NCBI GenBank assembly: GCA_020436935.1
Contig: JAGQWX010000014.1
Span: 31,677-95,676 of the forward strand
Direction of reading: 5' to 3'
Origin: Saprospiraceae bacterium
GTDB taxonomy: Bacteria > Bacteroidota > Bacteroidia > Chitinophagales > Saprospiraceae
DNA length: 64,000 nucleotides
The notes below the pieces were generated by a model. That model was not told the origin of the DNA, searched no databases, and saw only the letters and a program-made list of their open reading frames with translations. The position numbers were made by a program, and so were the translations under genes. This document shows, piece after piece, positions 41,640 through 50,968 of this stretch (position 1 is its first letter; each line of letters opens with the position of its first letter).

Positions 41640-42890
41640 ATGTCCAAAAACAAAAAATCCAAAGGTGCAGTCATACGTACATTGCCCATCAAGCCCAAAG
41701 ATTACATCCTCAAGGTGAAGAATACTTTACCCATTCATGAGACATTACTAGTCAAAGATGCAGATGATTCTGGTATTGGTCAAGGCCTCATATCTCGTAA
41801 AAGACCAAATGGGGACCTGGTGATTGGGCTATTTCTTGTCGATAAATATTGTTTGGGGGTTAAGGATGCCCATTATTACATAATGGATCATGAGAGGTAT
41901 GATTATTTTAAAGAAATGATTGAAGAGCGCAGTAATTTCCAATTCCAAAAAGTGCAACCGAATATACTGTACTCATTCGTCCATGGTGCCATTGATTTTG
42001 CCAAAAAAGCAGGATTCAAACCCTGTGAAGATTACGGGATAGCTGGACACTTACTCGATTTAAGAGGCACGTATAAAAAAGATTTGGAAGGATTAGAGTT
42101 TGGTCATGAAGGCCTTCATTTTTTCATAGAGGGTCCCTTTGATGACACTTTTACCATTTTGAGAACACTCAATGAAAATCTTGGCCTGGGTAATTATAAA
42201 GTCTTGTTGGATGGTATGCAGGATTATGAGGATGAGGATGATAAGGAAGAATACGAAAATGATGAATGGGGGCCTGACGATATTTATGATTATGGAGATG
42301 ATTTTTACAAGGATCGTGATGATAAAATCCCTGAAAATCTGGGATTTGCTTTGGCCATGTTAAGCGAGCTGGTTTTTGCAAAATATCATGAAGAAACAGG
42401 CATGGACTTAGTCACAGCTTATAAACAGGATCGGGATGCTTTGTTGAATTTTTTCTTCTCTCAGAAAGGAGGATTTATAGCAGATTTGTTAGACCAGGAC
42501 ATAGTTGAAGATGAAATTGTAGATTTTTTCTTTGCTTATGCGGAATTGAGGATTGTTGTACCCAATCTGTGGGAGGATCCAATTTATACATATCTAGTGA
42601 GTCATGCCTTTTTGGACAATAATGCACTAGATTATGAATGGTACATGTCGTCTGGAAATGATAAAAGGATGAACCTGTGCGGCGAGATTGATTCCAGACT
42701 TTGTTTTTGGGATAAAGCTTTGCTGGACGATCCCGGTAAAACTTATGAAATTTTTGAAAAGTTTTGTCAGGATGAGATACCTATTGAATCGGTTCACGAT
42801 GTCAACTTTATTATGAAATATGCTAAAAGATATTTTGAAATATTTGAACCAATCACCAAGGAGGAATATCTCGAATATGCGAATTTGTAG
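41640..42890 (+). CDS. Hypothetical cytoplasmic protein with acidic linker
   Basis: This 416-residue protein has no signal peptide or membrane segment. The N-terminal part (1-190) contains GQGLISRKRPNGDLVIGLFL, VDKYCLGVKDAHYYI and FVHGAIDFAKKAGFKPCEDY, which reads as a compact alpha/beta domain I cannot assign. A strongly acidic stretch (about 196-225, rich in Glu and Asp) separates it from a helical C-terminal half with many aromatic residues (VDFFFAYAELRIVVPNLWED). The start codon is clear. It is flanked by divergent and convergent genes, so context gives no hint. Confidence 0.65.
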   Translation: MSKNKKSKGAVIRTLPIKPKDYILKVKNTLPIHETLLVKDADDSGIGQGLISRKRPNGDLVIGLFLVDKYCLGVKDAHYYIMDHERYDYFKEMIEERSNFQFQKVQPNILYSFVHGAIDFAKKAGFKPCEDYGIAGHLLDLRGTYKKDLEGLEFGHEGLHFFIEGPFDDTFTILRTLNENLGLGNYKVLLDGMQDYEDEDDKEEYENDEWGPDDIYDYGDDFYKDRDDKIPENLGFALAMLSELVFAKYHEETGMDLVTAYKQDRDALLNFFFSQKGGFIADLLDQDIVEDEIVDFFFAYAELRIVVPNLWEDPIYTYLVSHAFLDNNALDYEWYMSSGNDKRMNLCGEIDSRLCFWDKALLDDPGKTYEIFEKFCQDEIPIESVHDVNFIMKYAKRYFEIFEPITKEEYLEYANL

Positions 42891-43094
42891 GTTTGGTATG
42901 GAGTTGTATGATTGGTCATTTGGCGACAAAGTAATTAGTTTGGCTTTTTGCTCAACTGTTTAAACTGCGAAATTGCTTTATTGCTGACCAAATCACGAAT
43001 CAATCTGTGACAGCATTATAAAATCAGATCATTAGAAAATTATCTCATTAGATAATAAGATAATTAGATCATTATAACATTCCAATAATTTCTC

Positions 43095-43502
43095 CTACCG
43101 CGACCCACTCCTCTCAATGATCTCCTCCAATATCTTCACATCGACATCGGCCAACTTATTGATGTACAAACAACCAACACCGGTTTTGTGCTTGCCCAGT
43201 TTTTCGAGCAAATCTGTGAGGTCTTGCATGTACATAAGGTGGAGGGATAGGTTGGCTTTTCGGGGAGAAAAACCCATTTTAAACCAATCAACTTCACGTC
43301 CTGTAGCTGGGCTTTTATAGCGCACTTCTCCAAATCCTATCATAGATGTCCCCCACATCTTCGGCGACAGTCCCATGGCCTTCTTCATCATGTCCAGGAT
43401 GATGATGCTGTCTTTCTGCTTTTGTTCGTCAGCTATCCCTTTGATAAATTCGTCGACGCTTGATTCCGTCACCTTGGTCTTTATAACTGCTACTTTTGCC
43501 AT
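43095..43502 (-). CDS. DUF1801-domain protein
   Basis: ATG 43502 gives MAKVAVIKTKVTESSVDEFI; an upstream codon at 43532 adds ten residues but no motif. The protein of 135 residues matches DUF1801 (YdhG-like): DMMKKAMGLSPKMWGTSMIG, FGEVRYKSP, WFKMGFSPRKANLSLHLMYM and the C-terminal KTGVGCLYINKLADVD. The family has an iron-chaperone-like fold and is usually a small soluble cytoplasmic protein of poorly known role. It lies 49 bp downstream of the GNAT-barstar gene on the same strand, and may be co-transcribed. Confidence 0.82.
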   Translation of the reverse strand: MAKVAVIKTKVTESSVDEFIKGIADEQKQKDSIIILDMMKKAMGLSPKMWGTSMIGFGEVRYKSPATGREVDWFKMGFSPRKANLSLHLMYMQDLTDLLEKLGKHKTGVGCLYINKLADVDVKILEEIIERSGSR

Positions 43503-43551
43503 GGAAAACCCTCTTTGGTTCAATAAATACAAACAATTTAAGCCAATATTT

Positions 43552-44427
43552 TTAATTTATTTTCACCAGTTGGATCCATTCTTTTTCTTCAATGATTTGA
43601 AAGATCGATGTCAACAAAGTCTCGCCCTTTTCACTTTGTAAATCTTCAGCTTTTTGCCGAAAATATGCTGCTCTTTGACCTGTAAGGTTTTCTGCCCTTT
43701 GCAGATAGTATTTGATGCTGGGTTGCAATCCCAGATCAAGGGCACTTTTCTCAAAGTTTATCCATCGTATAATGATTTGTTCTTTGGGTTCGAATGCGCC
43801 AAATCCTCCATACAGAATGTCGTTGAATGCATCCAGATTGTGGGCCGGAGACCAGTCGAGGTCTTTGGTCAAGGTAGCATATGCGAGTTCATAAAACCCC
43901 TCAATGTCATTGAATTGTGCTCCGTCAAGTACAAATATTTTGCTTGTGGGTCTTTTGAGTTCCATGACGAGGCAGGGTAGTCCGTTGAATTCCCTTTCTT
44001 CAACAACTTCAAAGCCCATCCTTTTGTAGAAACGATGGGCTTTGGTATTGCTTTTGAGCGGGTCAATCAAAATTCCAGTTACCTGGTCATCACTAAAGCA
44101 GTGATCAATGGCGAGCTGCATCATGATGGTGCCATAACCTTTGCCCAGATCACTTTCTTCGCCGATCCATATGTCGATGGCTCTTTTGTGTGCCGATACA
44201 TCTCCCCAGTAATGACTCTCTTCTTCCAGCGGGTCTATGATCTGCACAAAGCCGATGGGTCGCCCGTTCAATTCTGCCATCAGTTGCTGCCTCCATGGTA
44301 CTTCCTTGGGCAGTTCTTCCTTCCAGTGCCATTCATCATCGGGGTCGCTTTCCAATACATGGGTTTTGGTGTCCCAATAGGAGAGTAAATCAGCATCAGC
44401 AATACTTGCTTTCCTAAGTCGGACCAT
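43552..44427 (-). CDS. GNAT acetyltransferase (AAC(6')-like) fused to a barstar-like RNase inhibitor
   Basis: Residues 1-160 form a GNAT domain of the AAC(6')/RimJ-like type: VRLRKASIADADLLSYWDT, IDIWIGEESDLGKGYGT with acetyl-CoA loop G95-x-G97-x-G99, and KAHRFYKRMGFEVVEE. Residues 163-290 match barstar, the intracellular inhibitor of barnase-type RNases: IFVLDGAQFNDIEGFYE, then PAHNLDAFNDILYGGFG. Barstar's barnase-contacting Asp35 and Asp39 correspond to D199 and D203 here. The frame is continuous and the domains are joined by only a few residues. The GNAT part may modify an amine on a small molecule or protein, while the barstar part may bind a nuclease; a self-contained resistance/immunity protein is possible. 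No RNase toxin gene is adjacent. Confidence 0.82.
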   Translation of the reverse strand: MVRLRKASIADADLLSYWDTKTHVLESDPDDEWHWKEELPKEVPWRQQLMAELNGRPIGFVQIIDPLEEESHYWGDVSAHKRAIDIWIGEESDLGKGYGTIMMQLAIDHCFSDDQVTGILIDPLKSNTKAHRFYKRMGFEVVEEREFNGLPCLVMELKRPTSKIFVLDGAQFNDIEGFYELAYATLTKDLDWSPAHNLDAFNDILYGGFGAFEPKEQIIIRWINFEKSALDLGLQPSIKYYLQRAENLTGQRAAYFRQKAEDLQSEKGETLLTSIFQIIEEKEWIQLVKIN

Positions 44428-44587
44428 ATTTTGTTATTCTAGTTAATTCTGCTGTGTTAAAAATATATATTTAATCAGATAAATTAATTTTATGAACAAC
44501 TTTTTGAAACCTGGTTAAGTGAAGCGTTATGGACCTGAAAACCTAATTTGGATATAAATCAGTCTATTTATGTAATCCGCAGTTTAT

Positions 44588-45808
44588 CTATTCTATTTTT
44601 ATAATCTTTTCAGTAGACAACATAGAATTTTTGTCAAATAATTGAACAAAATAAAGTCCACTTCTTAGATCTTCTAAAGAAAGATTAGACCTTAAATTAT
44701 CTTTCTGAAGTACTAATTTACCTTCAATATTTAATATTCTAACACATAAATTCTGAGTTTCGGGAAAATCAAAAAGAAGATCATGCGTGACCACAGTATT
44801 CTTTATAAGTTTATGGTCAGATTTCAACATTTTGTAGCTTGTTGTTTTTAATATCCCTTCATAACTGATTGAATCTTCAGAAAATGCCATGATTTTATCA
44901 TCAGTGTCTAATGCCAAGTCAACTATACTTCCTTGAACAAGACCACTCTTATAGTCATGATAGATGGTTTCACCATCGCTAACCTGAGCGAGTAAGCTAT
45001 TGGCGTTATCGTTCGTTTTTCCAGCCACAAACACATCTTTTGAATCTTGCAAGGAGAGTATGGATGAAAGATATGAAAATCGTATAAATCGGATTTTAGA
45101 GTCAAGGTCTGTAAAAGATTTTCCATCATAAGAACAAAAGTATCCGGAGGGTCCAGAAAAGTATAATATGCTATCTGCACTTAAATGAAGAACATTTCTG
45201 TTTCCACTACAAAGACCTGAATTTTGCGAGTTCATTTCTTTCCAATTATCTCCGTCAAAAAGGAAACATGGATCTCCATTTGAAAAACATGCCCAAAGTT
45301 TATTATTTTTATCTATTTCCAACGATGCAGTTGAAATGCTGGTTGGTAAATTTATAAACCTCCATTTGTCGTTTTCAAACACATTGATTCCTCTAAAGCT
45401 GCTGAAAAACATTTTACCATTCCATTCTTTTACACCATGTGTGTAATACTGCGGAGCTTTTTCCCTATAAAATGTCCATGTACCTTTATCATAAAGGATT
45501 ATACCCCCATCAGCTACCATCCAAATTCTAGATTGGCTGTCCTCGTAAAATTTATTCACGCAATCATAACTTCTACCAAGCTTGAGAAAATCCTTGTCAT
45601 AATAATTCCATGTATTGCCGTCAAAATGAATTACTTCTGCTGAACATGTCCCAATCCATATGTTATTTTTTGAATCAATAAAGCCTGTATTAATTTTCCC
45701 GGATTCCTTGACAAAATCTTTAATGGCATAAGAGTTAAAAGATTTTTGTGAATATGCACTTATCGATGAGTGCAATAGAAACAAAAGAGCGATGTAGTAA
45801 TTTTTCAT
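44588..45808 (-). CDS. Secreted beta-propeller (Reg_prop-like) protein with T9SS type A tail
   Basis: A signal peptide (YIALLFLLHSSISAYSQ) precedes about 310 residues of propeller repeats of the two-component-regulator-propeller kind, for instance SKNNIWIGTCSAEVIHFDGN, then SRIWMVADGGIILYDKGTW and NKLWACFSNGDPCFLFDGDN. The C-terminal 75 residues form a T9SS type A domain (FDFPETQNLCVRILNIEGK, LRSGLYFVQLFDKN, STEKIIKIE). It is probably secreted and surface-bound. Unlike hybrid sensors with such propellers, no kinase part follows. Function beyond binding cannot be stated. Confidence 0.8.
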   Translation of the reverse strand: MKNYYIALLFLLHSSISAYSQKSFNSYAIKDFVKESGKINTGFIDSKNNIWIGTCSAEVIHFDGNTWNYYDKDFLKLGRSYDCVNKFYEDSQSRIWMVADGGIILYDKGTWTFYREKAPQYYTHGVKEWNGKMFFSSFRGINVFENDKWRFINLPTSISTASLEIDKNNKLWACFSNGDPCFLFDGDNWKEMNSQNSGLCSGNRNVLHLSADSILYFSGPSGYFCSYDGKSFTDLDSKIRFIRFSYLSSILSLQDSKDVFVAGKTNDNANSLLAQVSDGETIYHDYKSGLVQGSIVDLALDTDDKIMAFSEDSISYEGILKTTSYKMLKSDHKLIKNTVVTHDLLFDFPETQNLCVRILNIEGKLVLQKDNLRSNLSLEDLRSGLYFVQLFDKNSMLSTEKIIKIE

Positions 45809-45995
45809 AGTAATTTTTTAAAAGGTTAAAAAGAACTTAACAAATATATACATAAAAATTGAAAAACAAACTTATTACGCTTGGAGATTTTGTTTTTTAT
45901 TCCTCCTAAGGTTCTTATGTGAAAATTTGTTTTAATGTACATAAAAAAACATTGTATATTTGGTTCGAGTTTATATTCAATTTCAAATTCATATC

Positions 45996-46616
45996 ATGAA
46001 AACACTATTGAAAAATCTGCCTATGCACATTGGTATTAGTTTGTTAGCGCTCAGTTTTGTTTCTTGCGCCACATCTCACAAACCAATTCAACCCATTTCG
46101 ATACCATACTTATCTTCAGACAAAGAGGGAAATGTCCTATTGGAATACAAATACGATGTGCTTGAAAAGAAATATGGTAAAAAAGCCGATAAAAAAGACA
46201 TTCAGGTGATAGCCATAAAAATTACCAATAATGGCGATCGAGATCTCGTTTTTGGTAAAGATCTTATACTCACATACAGCAATGGAAAGGAGGTAATTAT
46301 GATGCCTCAATCAGAGATGTACAAATCACTCAAACAGCAACCAGCTTGGTATTTGAGTTACTTATTGCTTACGCCAATGAATCTTTATATCACCACTAAT
46401 ACTTCCTCTTCAGTAATTCCAGTTGGCCTCGTAGTCGGACCATCGATATCACTGGGGAATATCGTGGTTGCCGCAAATGGAAATAAAAAATTCAAAACTG
46501 AATTAGACAAATACAATTTAATGGGTGTATTAATCCGGCCGGGAGAACAACATCATGGTATCATTGGCCTGCAGTCACCAAATTTTGAGACTCTTGAAAT
46601 AAAAATCGTCGATTAA
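45996..46616 (+). CDS. Hypothetical lipoprotein
   Basis: ATG 45996 gives MKTLLKNLPMHIGISLLALS and lipobox SFVSC, a clear SPII signal; the ATG at 45960 is upstream of it and less likely. The mature protein (about 180 residues) has an Ig-like or immunoglobulin-fold look (VIAIKITNNGDRDLVFGKDL), a hydrophobic middle with a Gly/Ser/Ile-rich segment that might insert in a membrane, and a C-terminal strand region (IRPGEQHHGIIGLQSPNFET). I do not recognise the family. It stands between convergent and divergent neighbours. Confidence 0.7.
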   Translation: MKTLLKNLPMHIGISLLALSFVSCATSHKPIQPISIPYLSSDKEGNVLLEYKYDVLEKKYGKKADKKDIQVIAIKITNNGDRDLVFGKDLILTYSNGKEVIMMPQSEMYKSLKQQPAWYLSYLLLTPMNLYITTNTSSSVIPVGLVVGPSISLGNIVVAANGNKKFKTELDKYNLMGVLIRPGEQHHGIIGLQSPNFETLEIKIVD

Positions 46617-46716
46617 TGCAGTCTTCAGATACTGTGAGCGCACTTTAGAAACTAGTGCAAATATCTCTCTGAATTCCTTTGTCAAATTATTCACTCCTGA
46701 ATCCTATTTTCCGAAA

Positions 46717-49200
46717 TCAATCCTCGCTTATTGCCTGAAACGAATCCAGTACAGATGGGTGTCTCAACATGAGCTGCATATATATTTTTACCGGTTTGCT
46801 CAGTACCCTGGATGTAGGTGGATTGATGACGCCCCAATCATTTTCGTAAGCCTGACTCTTTTTAAGGATTTGCCTGATCTGATCATTGCTTTCATTGATT
46901 TTAGCCATGACTATATCCATCATGGGGTGTTCTTTTCCAATCATATCTTCAACGTCTTCTTCTGTAAGATAGTAAGGCAGGTCGATGGGAATTACCTTAT
47001 ACTCGTTGCTATAATGCAGACCGATGGTCTCTTTCAAATAAACCGGCAGTCTTTCCAAATTAACAGCGGCAGAAAAAATGGCTTGAAATTCACTGGTTTT
47101 TGGCAATTTACCGGAGTGGAATATGCTGGTATCTTTGGATACTTCCTGAAGTAGTTTGATCAGATAATTGCTTTTGCTGTTTCTGACAGATATGATGCGC
47201 AATGTATCGGGAAAGAGGTCTGGATTTATTCTTTTCTCCAGATACTTTTTGAAAGAAACCAGGCTGAGTTGCCCGGAGTTTTCAAAATACCCACCATCAA
47301 CAAAATAGCCTTTGCCTTCCACCTTAGCTGCAGGACTGATGAGAGGAAACCTGTTGCAAGTAGATGCAGCTTCCAAAAAGCCAAGGGTTTGCCCATTCGT
47401 TAAATCGAGTACATTTTCTGCTCCTGTGTAAATGCTGTCGTTGATGGGACTGGCAACTCCGTATCTGTAGTGGGTAGAAGTGCTGTTGAAAATGATGTTG
47501 GGGTAAAACCGATTTGCTTTAAATAAGTCGAAGTAAATCCTATACATACTGCTGTCTAAAAAAGCTTCTGATCCCAATTCTCCAGCATAATAAGTCATAG
47601 ATCTAAAAGATCTGTCCTGCCCTAGTATGGCTGCACTCGGCAAAAACTCCCGGACCAAATCTCTGCCAAAGAGCCACGGCAATTCAAGACCGAGGATGCT
47701 GGAGGCACCAATTCTGTCGATGTATTCTTCTCTGCTGAATGATGGATCTTTGACGACATCTTCCATGTATTTTATACCTGTAAATGAAGCGATGCCCATG
47801 CCGCCGCCAGACACCCCGCTCATGGCTATGATTTCATCAAAATCTCCAGTTTTATCCAGGGTGTCCAGCAAGAGTAAATTCCAGTAGTGTGCCATCAAAC
47901 CACCACCGTATGCAGCATAAAATGTAGGTTTGGTATGGGTCTGAAGCTGCTCACTCAGTACGCGAAGATATTCTCTGTTGGTAATTTTGTAATTTGCATT
48001 GGAATTCAATAACCTGAGGTCATGCAACTTATTACCCATGACAAATGGTAAAATCATGATGGATCCAACAACAATAGGCAGCACAACTTTGGGTATTTTT
48101 TGATTGCCGACATACAACATGTTCTCTTTTCCGTCGCAGTCGCTATTGTTGAGATATAACATCCATTTCAAAATCAAAACAATAATGGTATAAATCGTGA
48201 TCAACGACATCAGGAGTACATTGAGTGCGTTGAAAGCCATTGCTGCTTGAGCATTAAAATTGACCACAAAAATTAAACCAAGAACAACAAAACCTATCCA
48301 GCGATGCACATTCAGATACCTGACAATATCACTCATCCACTTATATCTTGACGTAGTTCTGTGGTTTCTGAAATACAATGCATAAATGGCCAATAACCAT
48401 GACAACAATAGCTGTAAACCAAAGGTTAGCCAACTCCAACCCATCACAGTTACGGAGATCAATAATAAAGCCAGAACAGAAAAAGATAATATCAATAAGT
48501 ACCTACTGATCATACCACTTTCATCGTCAAAAATTTTCCTTTTAATATGTTGAAAGCTGATTTTATAATAAATGATCAGCACCAAAATGGTCATGAATGT
48601 ATTGAAAACCTTCAGGCTGTGATATATGAAAGCATTGTGATGATAGACCTTGATCAGGGTAACCAAAACCCATGCCCAAATGATGAACAACATCATTCCT
48701 GCAAATTTTCTGAATGAGCTTTCTAGGTCTTTCAATTGGTTCTTTTCCTGAATTGATATTGCTTTTGCGGGTTCATGACAAGTGCATTTGAATTTCTCGG
48801 GTTCCGCCTCGAATTTTGCCCTGTCTTCCATCTTGCATTTACTGAAATAATAGATCAGGCCATATTGGGTTTTGGTCCAGTAATATTTAGTGTTTTCAAA
48901 AAAAACGGCAAAGATATAGGTAGGGTATAGCGAAAGAAGCATGGACAAAAAGAAAAGTAGTCCATGGAAAAGCACGATGTTGAATATGTTTTGGAATGGA
49001 CCTGAAGTGTACATCGTCATAGGAATGACATGGCCTTGTTCCATATTCACAAATAGAACAATGATGATAAGGTATATGAAAATATTGACCGTATTGGTCA
49101 GGAACACTTTGATAAAGTTGATGAAAGTCACCTTGCTCAGGCCATATGCAACCAGAGCAACAATGGGAATCCATTGGTAGTTATTGATCAGGGTTTGCAT
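46717..49200 (-). CDS. Membrane-bound patatin-like phospholipase
   Basis: The first 390 of 827 residues contain about nine or ten transmembrane helices interrupted by a Cys-containing cytoplasmic loop (KFKCTCHEPAK). The C-terminal half is a patatin domain: YAAYGGGLMAHYW (Gly-rich oxyanion loop), nucleophile GVSGGG (Ser about 464) and the dyad Asp in FVDGGYFENSG (about 636). It would hydrolyse acyl esters of membrane lipids. It is last in a three-gene unit: its start overlaps the lipoprotein gene by 13 bp, which in turn begins two bases after the toxin-23-like gene. The coupling suggests a common envelope function, possibly a lipid-targeting effector system (inference). Confidence 0.85.
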   Translation of the reverse strand: MQTLINNYQWIPIVALVAYGLSKVTFINFIKVFLTNTVNIFIYLIIIVLFVNMEQGHVIPMTMYTSGPFQNIFNIVLFHGLLFFLSMLLSLYPTYIFAVFFENTKYYWTKTQYGLIYYFSKCKMEDRAKFEAEPEKFKCTCHEPAKAISIQEKNQLKDLESSFRKFAGMMLFIIWAWVLVTLIKVYHHNAFIYHSLKVFNTFMTILVLIIYYKISFQHIKRKIFDDESGMISRYLLILSFSVLALLLISVTVMGWSWLTFGLQLLLSWLLAIYALYFRNHRTTSRYKWMSDIVRYLNVHRWIGFVVLGLIFVVNFNAQAAMAFNALNVLLMSLITIYTIIVLILKWMLYLNNSDCDGKENMLYVGNQKIPKVVLPIVVGSIMILPFVMGNKLHDLRLLNSNANYKITNREYLRVLSEQLQTHTKPTFYAAYGGGLMAHYWNLLLLDTLDKTGDFDEIIAMSGVSGGGMGIASFTGIKYMEDVVKDPSFSREEYIDRIGASSILGLELPWLFGRDLVREFLPSAAILGQDRSFRSMTYYAGELGSEAFLDSSMYRIYFDLFKANRFYPNIIFNSTSTHYRYGVASPINDSIYTGAENVLDLTNGQTLGFLEAASTCNRFPLISPAAKVEGKGYFVDGGYFENSGQLSLVSFKKYLEKRINPDLFPDTLRIISVRNSKSNYLIKLLQEVSKDTSIFHSGKLPKTSEFQAIFSAAVNLERLPVYLKETIGLHYSNEYKVIPIDLPYYLTEEDVEDMIGKEHPMMDIVMAKINESNDQIRQILKKSQAYENDWGVINPPTSRVLSKPVKIYMQLMLRHPSVLDSFQAISED

Positions 49201-49916
49201 GTCATTTCTGTTTCATTGATCCAAATGGGTTCTCCAAAAATGGCTTTCAGGTCATAAATGATCGGCTTTTCAGACCTTCGCTTATAGTTGATGTCTATGA
49301 CAGCGTTGATGGCAATGTGATTGGCTTTTTTATCAGCAACGATGGCCAGCAGATGCTCACCCAATTTGCCCTCAGATTGTATTTTATCCCTTGATATCTT
49401 CCAAACCTGGTCAATGAATAGGAGAGTTTGAGATCTGACGTTACCTTCTAATGGGACCACAGGACCAACCTTGCCGCTGAATACATACATGAGTTTTCCT
49501 TCCTGGATCGTGTCCTGTGCATCTTTGAGATAGGCATACTTGTTCCTGCCTGCAATTGTCCTCAAAACGAAGTCACTTCCCTGAACGAAATTCATATCGA
49601 TATCTTCAAAAAAAGCTTCCATTCTGAACCATGAATTGTTGAGGTAATTTTCCGGTTGGTCCAGATGATTTTTAGAACCATCAAGATGAAATAGAAGGTT
49701 GTTTTTCAAAAAAACACTTGTATCTGATAGCAGAGATGTGGTATGTCTGTTTTTTTTGAAATATTCATAAGGGACAAGTTTGAATTTGTACTTGGTGTAA
49801 GATTCAAAATTTTTTGCCGGCATCAGCACATTGAACATTTCGCAATCGTCTACGATTTCGAAGTATTTCGGTGAGCAAGAGGTCATGAAACCAAACATAC
49901 TCACCGCGATAATCAT
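49188..49916 (-). CDS. Hypothetical lipoprotein of patatin operon
   Basis: I choose ATG 49916 because it gives MIIAVSMFGFMTSC, a short SPII lipoprotein signal; the ATG at 49937 adds seven residues. The mature part, about 230 residues, has no motif I know; it contains FVLRTIAGRNKYAYLKDAQD, GKLMYVFSGKVGPVVPLEGN and VIDINYKRRSEKPIIYDLKA, apparently beta-rich. It sits between the toxin-23-like gene (two bases upstream) and the patatin gene (13-bp overlap), so the three are surely co-transcribed. It could be an accessory or immunity-type lipoprotein. Confidence 0.7.
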   Translation of the reverse strand: MIIAVSMFGFMTSCSPKYFEIVDDCEMFNVLMPAKNFESYTKYKFKLVPYEYFKKNRHTTSLLSDTSVFLKNNLLFHLDGSKNHLDQPENYLNNSWFRMEAFFEDIDMNFVQGSDFVLRTIAGRNKYAYLKDAQDTIQEGKLMYVFSGKVGPVVPLEGNVRSQTLLFIDQVWKISRDKIQSEGKLGEHLLAIVADKKANHIAINAVIDINYKRRSEKPIIYDLKAIFGEPIWINETEMTCKP

Positions 49917-49918
49917 TT

Positions 49919-50968
49919 TTAATATTGTCGATTCCATAGTCTGTTGTTGTAGTTAAATCCAAGGCTTAATCTGTTGGTGTCTTTGTTGGGATGGATGGGA
50001 TTGCGCATGAGCACATGAATGATGTCCTGAAGTGCATAATATTTTTCTCGTTTGTAATCGCGCAACGACCCAATTACTCCGAGTGAGCCACCCACATTGG
50101 GCCCAAAATTGTAGCTGATTTTGTATTGAGATGCATTGAAGTCATATCCATCTCTTCCTGAAGGTCTGATGGTGTAAACCAGGCTGCTGGTATCGTTGCC
50201 AAAACTCTGGTAGAGGTCGTAGTCCTGAATGTCTGCGCCAAAGATGCCTGTCAGCTCGTACATTTGAGGATGGTATCCGGTGAATTGGTCAAAAGTGAAT
50301 TCAACTCTATTGTAAGAGGCATTGATTCGTGAAGTGTCGCTCCCTGATGAAGTTTCCACATCATGTAGGTATAGCAAAAGGCCTCCCGTCCAATACCGGT
50401 CAAAGTTGTCGCCAAAGCCCAGGTTGAAGAAGGGACCTCCGTCATTGTAATAGGTCATTGAAAATCTGCCTGTTGTGAGGCTGAATGCACCATTGGTTTG
50501 GTTGCGCCGGTAATTGTTCATGATGAAATTGCAACTAAAGTTGACCGCGTATTCCTTTTGGTGCTGAAGGTTGTAAAATGGTACATTGTTGATGGTCTGC
50601 AACAATCGTACAGGTACAGTCTGACCCCAACCAACTCCAAGTCCCAAATTGCTGGTCCAATCGATCTGATTGTCTTGGAAACTCAGATTAAGGCTGTTGC
50701 CCAGCGATTTGTTGTACAAGCCGATGCTGGTCCCAATATTCAAAAGTCCGGTGGTTTTACCAAAGAGTTTGAGCTCATTGGAGGAATTGATTCCAAGAAA
50801 TGCTTTTATGGATGGGAAGTTCTGCCTGAAAGCGTTTTTACCGGTATTGAAATTGAGACCTACCTGGACACCGAGTTGGGCCGACAGGGTATAATTCACC
50901 ACCTGGCCCCGTAGACCTTGAAAAGCAAGAAAAAAGGACAATACAACAGCAAAAGATGATTTTCTCAT
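49919..50968 (-). CDS. Secreted protein resembling polymorphic toxin type 23 family
   Basis: ATG 50968 yields the signal peptide MRKSSFAVVLSFFLAFQG; an ATG at 50995 lies in AT-rich leader. The C-terminal half has features I associate with proteins annotated as polymorphic toxin type 23 in Bacteroidota: NDGGPFFNLGFGDNFDRYWT, FTFDQFTGYHPQMYELTGIF and SQYKISYNFGPNVGGSLGVI. The N-terminal part has alternating strands (LSAQLGVQVGLNFN), so an outer-membrane or barrel-like protein is the alternative reading. It is first in the operon with a lipoprotein and a patatin. There is no obvious cytoplasmic immunity gene; toxin function is not established. Confidence 0.6.
   Translation of the reverse strand: MRKSSFAVVLSFFLAFQGLRGQVVNYTLSAQLGVQVGLNFNTGKNAFRQNFPSIKAFLGINSSNELKLFGKTTGLLNIGTSIGLYNKSLGNSLNLSFQDNQIDWTSNLGLGVGWGQTVPVRLLQTINNVPFYNLQHQKEYAVNFSCNFIMNNYRRNQTNGAFSLTTGRFSMTYYNDGGPFFNLGFGDNFDRYWTGGLLLYLHDVETSSGSDTSRINASYNRVEFTFDQFTGYHPQMYELTGIFGADIQDYDLYQSFGNDTSSLVYTIRPSGRDGYDFNASQYKISYNFGPNVGGSLGVIGSLRDYKREKYYALQDIIHVLMRNPIHPNKDTNRLSLGFNYNNRLWNRQY

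Noticed and set aside
46717..50968. Secretion operon with cognate immunity gene
   Set aside because: No protein here resembles a known immunity family, and the first gene may be a barrel; kept only as an unassigned operon.
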